From assembly GCA_002336085.1 (NCBI GenBank), contig DDEH01000104.1:1-9186 (forward strand): 9,186 bases of DNA. Reading direction: 5' to 3'. This document shows, piece by piece, positions 1 to 6,502 of the stretch. This DNA comes from Flavobacteriales bacterium UBA1959 (GTDB taxonomy: Bacteria; Bacteroidota; Bacteroidia; Flavobacteriales_D; Sanyastnellaceae). Below the pieces are notes generated by a model, which saw only the letters and a list, made by a program, of their open reading frames with translations, made no database searches and was not told the DNA's origin. Each line of letters starts with the position of its first letter. Positions within the stretch are counted from its first letter, which is position 1. Both the position numbers and the translations under genes were made by a program.

Positions 1-1331
1 AGCACCATGAATTGGGGCTCAACGGCCAATGCCCGTGCAATTACTATCCGTTGGCGCTGGCCACCACTGAAGCTTCCAGGATATCGTTGGGCATCTGAGG
101 CCTCCAACCCCACTTCTTGAATCAATTGAACCGCTTTATCCCTGGCTTCCTGCTTGCCCAGTCCCATGTGCGCGTATACTTCTGCAATTGCTTTGCCTAC
201 CGGAATCTTTGGGTTTAAGGCACTGTACGGATCTTGGAAAACCAGCTGTGCTTTTTGGCGGATTTTCCGCATGTATGTTGCGTTGCCGTGATCAACAGGA
301 ATACCATCGAGTGAAATGCTGCCAGTGTTTATGGTTGTGAGGCCCAGCAACGCCCTACCCAATGTGGATTTTCCGCTTCCGCTTTCTCCGATGAGCCCGA
401 TGCGCTCTCCAGCATCGATAGTGAGGCTGACGTCGTTGACAGCATGCAGTGCATGGATTGTTTTTCCCCAGAAATTCTCTTTCAGGGAGTATGATTTTGT
501 CACATTTTTAGCCGAAACTAAAATGTTTCCGATTGGCGTTTGAATGGCTCGAGGTTGGATGGTTCTCGCGTTGATGAGTGCTTGAGTGTAGGGATGTTTA
601 GGCTGCTTCATCACATTGTCAACGCTGCCTTGTTCCACCAATTCTCCGTTTTGCATCACGAGTACATCGTCGGCGATGTCTCGTACCACATCTAGGTCGT
701 GGGTAATAAAAAGGAGGGCTAGTTTTCGCCGTTTTTTAAGCCGATTCAAAAGGTTCAATACAGCCCGTTGAACCGTTACATCCAAGGCTGTTGTGGGCTC
801 GTCAGCAATCAGCAATTCGGGTTTCGCCGCCAAAGCCAATGCAATCATTACCCGTTGTTTTTGGCCGCCACTTAGTTCGTGTGGATAGCGCTCGAAAAGA
901 GTGGCAGGGTCTGGCAACTCCACTTCTTCTAGCAAGTCTGTGGCGTCTGTTCGGGCTTGTTTTTTGGTGAGGCCCTGATGAACGATCAACGATTCTGCCA
1001 CCTGCCACCCAACGCGCATCGAAGGATTCAAGGAGGACATGGGGTCTTGAAAAACCATACTCAACCCTTGTCCCAAGGGTGCTTTAGAAGGGTGCTGCGG
1101 GGCAATCCAGTTGGTTTGGCTGGGAAGGTGACGGACAGTCCCGATAGTCACCTTTGCATTGGCAGGCAAGAGCCCCATAATGGCAGATGCTGTGATGCTT
1201 TTCCCCGATCCGCTTTCCCCGACAAGCGCAACGGTGTGGCCTCGATAAATGTCAAACGAAATGCCGTGCACCACCTTTGCCTCGCCGAAGGCAATGGTGA
1301 GGTGGTCAATGCGGAGCAGCGGTTCGTTCAT
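1..1331 (-). CDS. Tandem-domain peptide-type ABC transporter ATP-binding protein (C-terminus off the window)
   Basis: One uninterrupted frame of 443 codons starts at the ATG at 1331 and leaves the window at base 1, so the C-terminus is missing. It holds two ABC ATPase domains in one chain, like a DppD-DppF or YejF fusion. Domain 1: Walker A GESGSGKS (residues 38-45), Q-loop Q95 in VFQDPMSSLNP, signature LSGGQKQR (153-160), Walker B LLIADEP with D177 and E178, and H-loop H211 in FITHDLD. Domain 2: Walker A GESGSGKST (315-323), Q366 in VFQDPYSALNP, and signature FSGGQRQR (421-428). The second Walker B lies just beyond the edge. The FQDP..SLNP signature is characteristic of the dipeptide/oligopeptide/nickel family. 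The protein should sit at the cytoplasmic face of the inner membrane and drive a permease not encoded here. Related fused proteins are roughly 530-570 residues, so about 100 are missing. It starts 8 nt after the hppD stop, suggesting co-transcription. Substrate and direction of transport cannot be read from the sequence. Confidence 0.93.
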   Translation of the reverse strand, partial: MNEPLLRIDHLTIAFGEAKVVHGISFDIYRGHTVALVGESGSGKSITASAIMGLLPANAKVTIGTVRHLPSQTNWIAPQHPSKAPLGQGLSMVFQDPMSSLNPSMRVGWQVAESLIVHQGLTKKQARTDATDLLEEVELPDPATLFERYPHELSGGQKQRVMIALALAAKPELLIADEPTTALDVTVQRAVLNLLNRLKKRRKLALLFITHDLDVVRDIADDVLVMQNGELVEQGSVDNVMKQPKHPYTQALINARTIQPRAIQTPIGNILVSAKNVTKSYSLKENFWGKTIHALHAVNDVSLTIDAGERIGLIGESGSGKSTLGRALLGLTTINTGSISLDGIPVDHGNATYMRKIRQKAQLVFQDPYSALNPKIPVGKAIAEVYAHMGLGKQEARDKAVQLIQEVGLEASDAQRYPGSFSGGQRQRIVIARALAVEPQFMV

Positions 1332-1339
1332 GAATGTGC

Positions 1340-2476
1340 TCAGAGGGTACCGCGAGACTCTTGTTCGCGTTCGATTGCTTCGAATAAGGCTTTGAAATTT
1401 CCTTTGCCAAAGGACTTGGCGCCTTTGCGTTGTATAATCTCAAAAAACATTGTGGGCCGATCGACTACGGGCTTGGTGAAAATCTGCAAGAGGTAGCCTT
1501 CATCGTCACGATCGATAAGAATGCCGAGTTCTTTGAGCGGCGCAAGGTCTTCATCAATTTCCCCAACACGGTCCAACACGGTCTCATAATATTCGTTCGG
1601 TACACGAAGGAATTCGATGCCCCGATTCCGCAGTTCAGTAACAGTTTCGATGATGTTTGATGTCGCTACCGCGATGTGTTGTACGCCGGATCCGTTGTAA
1701 AAATCGATGTACTCTTCGATTTGTGATTTTTTCTTTCCTTCCGCAGGTTCATTGATTGGAAACTTGATGCGGCCATTTCCATTGGACATCACCTTGGACA
1801 TGAGCGCGGTGAATTCGGTCGAAATATCTTTGTCATCGAATGAGATCAATTGGGCGAAGCCCATGACTCTCGCGTAGAAATCAACCCATGTATTCATTTC
1901 GCCCCACCCCACATTGCCGACCATGTGATCGATATACTTCAGGCCCAATGGCTTGACTTTAGTAGCCATCGTCCACGGCTGAAATCCGGGCAAAAAGAGT
2001 CCGCCATAGTTTTTTCGCTCAACAAATACGTGCACGGTATCGCCATAGGTTTTAATGGCGCTGAGCACCACGGTTCCATGCTTGTCTTCTCTTGTTTCTG
2101 GTTCAAAGACACTGACGGCACCTCGTGATGTGGTTTCTATCCAGCTTTTTTTTGCATCGTCCACCCAAAGCGCAACGGTTTTGACCCCATCGCCGTGTTG
2201 ATTGATGTGTTGATTAATGGGTCCGTCAGCACTCAAAGGGGAAGTGAGCACAAGGGTGATTTTATCTTGCCGCAGCACATAGGAAACCGCGTCTGCACGG
2301 CCGGTTTCAAGACCGGAGTAAGCGACCGGCTCGAAGCCCCAAGCCATCATGTAGTAATACGCACTTTGCTTGGCATTGCCGCAGTACAATTCGATGTGAT
2401 CCGTGCCAAGAAGGGGCAGAAAGTCTTCGGCTTCTGGAACGACTTTTTCGAGCGGGGTGGAAGAAGAGTATTGCAT
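1340..2476 (-). CDS. hppD: 4-hydroxyphenylpyruvate dioxygenase
   Basis: This 378-residue protein is a full-length 4-hydroxyphenylpyruvate dioxygenase, a cytoplasmic non-haem Fe(II) enzyme that converts 4-hydroxyphenylpyruvate and O2 to homogentisate and CO2 in tyrosine degradation. It has the two-fold vicinal-oxygen-chelate layout. The N-terminal half begins near residue 20 (FLPLLGTDHIELYCGN). The catalytic C-terminal half begins near residue 178 (GLKYIDHMVGNV). The three expected iron ligands are visible: H184 in DHMVGNV, H267 in GVQHIAVAT, and E346 in MFFEIIQR. The C-terminal helix region (FGKGNFKALFEAIEREQ) is present, so the enzyme looks intact. The ATG at 2476 gives the N-terminus expected of the family, although no clear Shine-Dalgarno sequence precedes it, which is common in Bacteroidota. 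It lies 21 nt downstream of hmgA and 8 nt upstream of the ABC ATPase gene, all on the same strand, so a three-gene operon is likely. Confidence 0.97.
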   Translation of the reverse strand: MQYSSSTPLEKVVPEAEDFLPLLGTDHIELYCGNAKQSAYYYMMAWGFEPVAYSGLETGRADAVSYVLRQDKITLVLTSPLSADGPINQHINQHGDGVKTVALWVDDAKKSWIETTSRGAVSVFEPETREDKHGTVVLSAIKTYGDTVHVFVERKNYGGLFLPGFQPWTMATKVKPLGLKYIDHMVGNVGWGEMNTWVDFYARVMGFAQLISFDDKDISTEFTALMSKVMSNGNGRIKFPINEPAEGKKKSQIEEYIDFYNGSGVQHIAVATSNIIETVTELRNRGIEFLRVPNEYYETVLDRVGEIDEDLAPLKELGILIDRDDEGYLLQIFTKPVVDRPTMFFEIIQRKGAKSFGKGNFKALFEAIEREQESRGTL

Positions 2477-2497
2477 GGAATGGCTTCTAATGGAAAT

Positions 2498-3673
2498 TCA
2501 ATCCTTCATGTGGCTGTCGAGCCAAGATTGATGGTAATCGTCGTGTTCAAGAGCCAGCGCTTCAGCGGTGACTTGCAGTGGGCGGAACGTATCGACCATG
2601 ACGGCCAGTTCTTCTGTTTTCGTTTTGCCGATGCTTCCTTCATAGGTTCCTGGATGAGGTCCATGGGGGATGCCTGCTGGATGCAAAGAAATATACCCGC
2701 GATCAATTCCTGTCCGGCTCATGAAATCCCCATCCACGTAGTACAAAACTTCGTCGGAGTCAATATTGGAATGGTTGTACGGAGCTGGTATGGACTTGGG
2801 GTGGTAATCGTACAACCTGGGAACAAAACTGCAAATCACAAAAGCATCGGTTTCGAATGTCTGGTGCACTGGTGGTGGCTGATGCACGCGTCCAGTGATG
2901 GGTTCGAAATCGTGAATGGACATGGCATAGGGAAAGTGGTATCCATCCCATCCGATAACATCAAATGGATGCGATGCATAAACATAGTCGTGCAATTGGC
3001 CTTGTTTTTTGATGCGAATAGTGAATTCACCCTCTTGGTCAAACGTTTCCAATTTCGAAGGTGGTCGCATGTCCCGCTCGCAATAAGGGCTGTGCTCTAA
3101 CAGCTGGCCGAAGTGATTCCGGTAACGCTTGGGCGTGTAGACGGGATGTGCTGATTCTGTGATGAACAAGCGATTTGCACTTGAGGCAAAAACGAATCGA
3201 TGGATGATTCCGCGTGGGATAACCAAATAATCACCGGATTGGAAGGCGATTTCCCCAAGCATGGTATGCAGCACTCCACTTCCTTCATGTACAAAAACTA
3301 CTTCGTCTCCGTCGGAGTTTTTGTAAAACTCCTCATTGCCCATACTGCTAGTGGGCGCTGCCAGTAAAATGGTCACATCTGAATTGAACAGCATAGCCGT
3401 ACGGCTCTCTAAGTACCCTGGTCGTGGTTTTACTTTGAAGCCTTCTAGTTTGCGGCTGAGCAGGTTGTTTTCTATGGCAGCAGTGGGAGCGACGTCGACA
3501 GAAGCACCAACACGCTTGACCATGGTTGGCCGTCGAAGGTGATAGAGCAATGAGCTCATTCCAACAAATCCAATGGTTCCGAATAATTGTTCGTGGTACA
3601 GCGACCCGTCCGGTTGTTCAAACTGGGTATGGCGCTTTTGCGGGATATCTCCGAGGCGTTGATAGAATGGCAT
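2498..3673 (-). CDS. hmgA: Homogentisate 1,2-dioxygenase
   Basis: This is homogentisate 1,2-dioxygenase, the ring-opening enzyme that turns homogentisate into maleylacetoacetate using Fe(II) and O2. It takes the product of the neighbouring hppD. The protein is 391 residues from the ATG at 3673, beginning MPFYQRLGDIPQKRHTQF, the usual N-terminus of the family. The frame stays open upstream to a TTG at 3715, which would add 14 residues, but these do not resemble the family and there would be almost no leader from the putative promoter. Conserved segments include DEVVFVHEGSGVL and GDYLVIPRGIIHRF (cupin core) and FDVIGWDGYHFPYAMSIHDF. The likely iron ligands are H301 (YNHSN), E308 (DSDEVLYY) and H337 (IPHGPHP), matched by eye to human H335, E341 and H371. 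The H-to-H spacing is the same as in human, but the glutamate is one residue further on, so that assignment is less certain. It is the first gene of the tyrosine unit. Maleylacetoacetate isomerase and fumarylacetoacetase are not in the window. Confidence 0.96.
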   Translation of the reverse strand: MPFYQRLGDIPQKRHTQFEQPDGSLYHEQLFGTIGFVGMSSLLYHLRRPTMVKRVGASVDVAPTAAIENNLLSRKLEGFKVKPRPGYLESRTAMLFNSDVTILLAAPTSSMGNEEFYKNSDGDEVVFVHEGSGVLHTMLGEIAFQSGDYLVIPRGIIHRFVFASSANRLFITESAHPVYTPKRYRNHFGQLLEHSPYCERDMRPPSKLETFDQEGEFTIRIKKQGQLHDYVYASHPFDVIGWDGYHFPYAMSIHDFEPITGRVHQPPPVHQTFETDAFVICSFVPRLYDYHPKSIPAPYNHSNIDSDEVLYYVDGDFMSRTGIDRGYISLHPAGIPHGPHPGTYEGSIGKTKTEELAVMVDTFRPLQVTAEALALEHDDYHQSWLDSHMKD

Positions 3674-3725
3674 GCCAGCTGTATTTAGTGCGCTTAAGTT
3701 TGCAGGGTGCAACAAAAATGCATTG

Positions 3726-3756
3726 CTAAGTTAGTCCGACTGACATGGGCCAGAAA
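3726..3756 (-). promoter_or_regulatory. Possible Bacteroidota-type promoter for the hmgA-hppD-ABC unit
   Basis: On the minus strand TAACTTAG (3733 to 3726) resembles the -7 element TAnnTTTG with one mismatch. About 20 nt upstream lies a T-run (TTTT, 3756 to 3753) that could serve as the -33 element. The implied transcription start near 3719 would leave a leader of about 45 nt before the ATG at 3673. The match is imperfect and rests on reading alone. Confidence 0.3.
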
Positions 3757-3766
3757 ACGCCAAAGG

Positions 3767-3791
3767 AAAAAACTCGGAATTCTATCCTCCG
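3767..3791 (-). terminator. Weak candidate intrinsic terminator after the GH73-LysM gene
   Basis: On the minus strand CGGA (3791-3788) can pair with TCCG (3778-3775) around a loop that contains the TAG stop codon of the upstream gene. An AG and a run of six T follow (3772-3767). The stem is only 4 bp (5 with a G-T pair), so termination here would be weak. Its place between two units makes it plausible. Confidence 0.3.
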
Positions 3792-4882
3792 GGTCCCTTG
3801 ATTGTCCTCACCCAACCTGGAAGTTTACCTTCTGGGGTGATGCGCCATTTCAGAGATAAACGCTGAGATTCGGGCAATGGGTTTTGTTCAGAAAGCCGAT
3901 TTTTTCGGACCAAAGCTCGCACGGAGACCCCACACCTTTGGGATACCTGCCAGATGCTCTCCCCGTCACGTATGGTCACCCAATCTTCCCGTCCACGGGT
4001 TCGTTTGGGCTGCAAATAGACAGTCTCTCCTATTGCGGGCCGGTACGGAGCTGATTTTGAATTTCGTTCAATCCCGTTGTACCGGTAAAGCTGCCAGGTC
4101 ATCATGTCCAAATCCTTGGCGAGTGATTCGTAGGTTTCACCGGAAATGGCGAGGGTGTAACGGATTTCGTTTTCGCTCGTTTGGATGGACCGCAGGCCGC
4201 TCACCAGCTCTCCATTCTTATTTTGGTTGAATACGTGCCTGTTCGCATCGCGCTTGGTTCGTTCTTGAAGGTCATCTGTGGCCTGTTTCGATTCTGCAAA
4301 GGCTTCTCGATCCGCCGCGAGCGTCAATCCTTTTTTGTCAAATTCCTCGAGATTGTTCCGATTGATGAGTTCAATCAGCTGATTTGCATACTTCGGGTTG
4401 GTTGCATAACCGCATTTTTTCAATCCCTTGGCCCAGCCTTTGTAATCGGTAGGGTCCAATTGAAACAACTGCTCGTACCGTGGCTTTTTGAGAAATTCGC
4501 TGTGGTCTTGAAAACTCTCCGCAGCATTTTGGTAGGCCCTGAAGCACTCATCTTTGGCATCGTCGTCATGGTAGACTCGGCTTCCGTTCCATTTGCTGTG
4601 GCATTTGATTCCGAAGTGATTGTTGGATTTTAGCGCGAGTTTACTTTTGCCATTTCCGCTTTCTAAAATGCCCTGCGCGAGCGTGATGCTGGCAGGAACA
4701 CCATGCAGTGCCATTTGATATACGGCTTCATCTGCCCACCGCTCAATGTATTGTTGAGAAGGCGTTAGATCTGAAGGCTGAGCCGAGGCGGTGACGCATA
4801 ACCCCATGGCCAACCAAAACACCATCCACATGGAGATGGCCGTGATTGCCGAAAATCGAGAGAAAGCGTTGCTTGAGTTCAT
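3782..4882 (-). CDS. Secreted GH73-type glucosaminidase with two C-terminal LysM domains
   Basis: This 366-residue protein is probably an exported peptidoglycan hydrolase. Residues about 12-34 form a hydrophobic signal peptide ending in TASA, with likely cleavage before Q35. Residues about 42-178 match the mannosyl-glycoprotein endo-beta-N-acetylglucosaminidase/FlgJ-like fold (GH73). The motif SITLAQGILESGNGKS carries the expected catalytic glutamate E74, followed by NNHFGIKC, DECFRAY, a YEQLF segment and GLKKCGYATNPKYANQLI. C94, C113 and C157 might form a disulfide after export. A charged linker (about 180-240) leads to two LysM-like peptidoglycan-binding repeats, about 241-291 and 301-345 (the second begins DWVTIRDGESIWQVSQ). 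The ATG at 4882 is chosen because it places the signal peptide correctly. A weak -7-like TAGTTTTA (4908-4901) precedes it without a convincing -33 box, so read-through from the lipoprotein gene 88 nt upstream is also possible. The physiological role (growth, separation or autolysis) is not shown by the sequence. Confidence 0.9.
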   Translation of the reverse strand: MNSSNAFSRFSAITAISMWMVFWLAMGLCVTASAQPSDLTPSQQYIERWADEAVYQMALHGVPASITLAQGILESGNGKSKLALKSNNHFGIKCHSKWNGSRVYHDDDAKDECFRAYQNAAESFQDHSEFLKKPRYEQLFQLDPTDYKGWAKGLKKCGYATNPKYANQLIELINRNNLEEFDKKGLTLAADREAFAESKQATDDLQERTKRDANRHVFNQNKNGELVSGLRSIQTSENEIRYTLAISGETYESLAKDLDMMTWQLYRYNGIERNSKSAPYRPAIGETVYLQPKRTRGREDWVTIRDGESIWQVSQRCGVSVRALVRKNRLSEQNPLPESQRLSLKWRITPEGKLPGWVRTIKGPGG

Positions 4883-4970
4883 TGTATGCCAGATGCAGGG
4901 TAAAACTACCTCGAATTATGAAGCAAGTTGCTGCCCCTGTTGGGGATGTTTTCACCGAAGAGATGTGAAT

Positions 4971-5453
4971 TCAAGAGGGGATAGAATCGCCCGATTGTTC
5001 CTTGATTAATTCGCCTTGCTCATCGAAAAATTGCCAATTTCCAATGGGCTGTCCCAAGCTATCGTAATGCCCAATGATGAATGGATTTCCATTGGCGTAC
5101 CACGTGTGATAAGGCCCGACTTGTATCCCATTGTTATAAATATGCTCTGCCCACGGTGAGCCATTGGGATAAAAAGCGCGGGAGGCGCCATGCCGCTTTG
5201 AATTTTTCCATTCACCGTATTTTGTGAGCTGTCCGCTGGGATCAAAAAGCGAGATGGAAAGTGTATCGCCTTCGAGCACCTCGACTTTCCGTCGGGGTTC
5301 GCCGTCGGGCCATTGGGCCGTGACAATCTCCAGTGTTTTATTTGTAGTCTCGACCTCGCTTTTGTTCAATTGGACATCGGGCTCGGAGCACCCGAAGCCC
5401 CAGAGAACACAAAAGACAATAAGTAATTTTTTTGTGGCAATACCAATGGTCAT
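4971..5453 (-). CDS. Putative lipoprotein with MORN/YwqK-like repeats
   Basis: This 160-residue protein is a small predicted lipoprotein. The N-terminus has two lysines, then a hydrophobic stretch (LLIVFCVLWGFG) ending at C22, a plausible though non-classical lipobox (GFGC). After a low-complexity spacer, residues about 46-150 carry repeated MORN-like units of the kind found in Bacteroidota proteins often annotated as 'toxin-antitoxin system YwqK family antitoxin'. Examples are YGEWKNSKRHGASRAFYPNG, GPYHTWYANGNPF and GNWQFFDEQGELI. That annotation name should not be read as evidence of a toxin-antitoxin system: no toxin partner is visible. The start ATG at 5453 overlaps the stop of the polyprenyl synthase gene (ATGA), implying translational coupling. 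The GH73-LysM gene follows after 88 nt. It probably sits in the periplasm or outer membrane; its function is unknown. Confidence 0.85.
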   Translation of the reverse strand: MTIGIATKKLLIVFCVLWGFGCSEPDVQLNKSEVETTNKTLEIVTAQWPDGEPRRKVEVLEGDTLSISLFDPSGQLTKYGEWKNSKRHGASRAFYPNGSPWAEHIYNNGIQVGPYHTWYANGNPFIIGHYDSLGQPIGNWQFFDEQGELIKEQSGDSIPS

Positions 5454-6439
5454 CGTTTTCGTTCTATTGTGTAATCTACCAGGTTGACAAGGGCTGTTTT
5501 TGCCTCTGAATCTTTCGCAACTGCCAATAATCCAATGGCCTCGTCTCGGAGTTCTGTCATTTTTTTACGGGCATAGTCCATTCCCGGACCATCGATTATG
5601 GCATCCATGACCTCTTGTACCGCGTCATCTTTGTGGTTTTGGTATTTGACCAATCGAATCAAACGCCTTCGCTCACTTGGGGTTGATTTATTGAGCGTAT
5701 GAATAAGCGGAAGGGTCATTTTTCGTTCCCGAATGTCCCCTCCTGTTGGCTTGCCAATGCGTTCGCCATCGCCCAGATCGAGCAGATCGTCTTTGATTTG
5801 AAAAGCCAATCCGACGAGTTCACCGAATCGTTTCATGTTTTTCGTAGTCTCAGCATCATTGCTCACTGATGCGGCGCCACAGGCACAGCAGGCGGCAATC
5901 AATGAAGCTGTTTTTCGCTGGATAATATCGAAATAGACTTCTTCTGTGATATCCAAGCGTCGTGCCTTTTCGATCTGGAGCAATTCACCTTCACTCATTT
6001 GCCGAACCGCTTCGGATGTTATTTTTAGAAGGTCATAAGCCTCGGCGTCAACGGCCATTAGCAAGCCCTTGGACAAAAGGTAGTCCCCGACTAAAACAGC
6101 AATCTTTTTCTTCCAGAGCGCCTGAATGGAGAAGAACCCCCTGCGCAAGGAGCTTTCATCTACAACGTCGTCGTGTACGAGGGTAGCAGTATGAAGGAGT
6201 TCAATCAAGGACGCAGCAATATGGCTGCGTTCTGGCAAGGCACTGGACTTTTTTTCAAGAATCACTCGGGCCGTCAAAAAAACGAATAGGGGCCGCATCT
6301 GCTTCCCCTTCCTGCGTATGATGTAGCGAGTGACGCGATCGAGCAAAGGGACTTCCGTGCGCATTGCGCTTTTAAAGTGCCCTTGGAATTTTGCCATATC
6401 ATTGGCTACGGGGGCTTGGATCTCGTCCATTTTACTCAT
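5450..6439 (-). CDS. Long-chain polyprenyl diphosphate synthase
   Basis: This is a trans-polyprenyl diphosphate synthase that adds isopentenyl diphosphate units to an allylic primer, most likely to make the menaquinone side chain. From the ATG at 6439 it has 329 residues. The substrate-binding RRKGKQMRP lies at 44-52, the first aspartate-rich motif DDVVD at 90-94 followed by RRG, the second DDLLD at 217-221, and GKPTGGDIRERKMTLPLI just after. The residues 4 and 5 before the first DDxxD are T and A, not aromatic; in this family small residues there go with long products, so a hexa- to octaprenyl product is inferred. The frame extends to an ATG at 6454, but a good -7 element (6451-6444) lies inside that extension, so starts at 6439 or 6430 (MDEIQAPV) are better. 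Its stop overlaps the lipoprotein start by 4 nt. Chain length cannot be fixed from sequence, so no symbol (ispB, hepT and so on) is assigned. Confidence 0.94.
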   Translation of the reverse strand: MSKMDEIQAPVANDMAKFQGHFKSAMRTEVPLLDRVTRYIIRRKGKQMRPLFVFLTARVILEKKSSALPERSHIAASLIELLHTATLVHDDVVDESSLRRGFFSIQALWKKKIAVLVGDYLLSKGLLMAVDAEAYDLLKITSEAVRQMSEGELLQIEKARRLDITEEVYFDIIQRKTASLIAACCACGAASVSNDAETTKNMKRFGELVGLAFQIKDDLLDLGDGERIGKPTGGDIRERKMTLPLIHTLNKSTPSERRRLIRLVKYQNHKDDAVQEVMDAIIDGPGMDYARKKMTELRDEAIGLLAVAKDSEAKTALVNLVDYTIERKR

Positions 6440-6443
6440 GGTG

Positions 6444-6451
6444 CAAAGGTA
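6444..6451 (-). promoter_or_regulatory. Bacteroidota -7 promoter element for the polyprenyl synthase unit
   Basis: On the minus strand TACCTTTG, followed by CACC, is an exact match to the Bacteroidota consensus TAnnTTTG. It ends 4 nt before the ATG at 6439 and 13 nt before the ATG at 6430, so the transcript would be nearly leaderless. No clear TTTG -33 box is seen 19-21 nt upstream. The element makes a start at 6454 unlikely, because that codon would precede the transcription start. Confidence 0.5.
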
Positions 6452-6479
6452 CATCTCACTTCACCTTGTCACGGGGACT

Positions 6480-6487
6480 TATCTTTG
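6480..6487 (+). promoter_or_regulatory. Bacteroidota -7 promoter element for yicC-gmk-nadD
   Basis: TATCTTTG is an exact match to the TAnnTTTG consensus and ends 15 nt before the yicC ATG at 6503. A start of transcription near 6493 would give a leader of only about 10 nt. The -33 position (around 6456-6460) shows no good TTTG. The element faces away from the minus-strand element at 6444-6451, so the two divergent promoters would share the same 60 bp. Confidence 0.45.
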
Positions 6488-6502
6488 TCTAAAATCCCTC
6501 CC

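Noticed and set aside
957..1496. 179-codon plus-strand open frame over the ABC ATPase and hppD junction
   Set aside because: Antisense to the ABC signature regions and the hppD end, with no recognisable protein features.
2195..3100. 301-codon open frame on the plus strand opposite hppD and hmgA
   Set aside because: It lies entirely antisense to two clearly recognisable enzymes, spans their junction, and its translation shows no recognisable domain. Long antisense frames arise from codon bias.
3674..3715. TTG start at 3715 extending hmgA by 14 residues
   Set aside because: The extension does not look like the family N-terminus, and the ATG at 3673 begins exactly at the conserved MPFY sequence. 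The candidate promoter would leave almost no leader for the TTG start.
3877..4633. Two overlapping plus-strand frames (117 and 150 codons) opposite the GH73-LysM gene
   Set aside because: Both are shadows of the real minus-strand gene, which has a signal peptide, catalytic glutamate and LysM repeats.
4934..4945. Short inverted repeat CCCC-TGTT-GGGG in the gap between the lipoprotein and GH73 genes
   Set aside because: The 4-bp stem has no T-tract following on the minus strand, so it does not support a terminator.
4971..5453. Reading the MORN-repeat lipoprotein as an antitoxin of a toxin-antitoxin pair
   Set aside because: The YwqK-antitoxin label attached to such repeats is a family name; no toxin-like gene is adjacent and the protein appears to be exported.
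6377..6502. 42-codon upstream extension of yicC
   Set aside because: It overlaps the opposite gene's start and both promoter elements; the family begins with the M-I-x-S-M-T-G motif at 6503.
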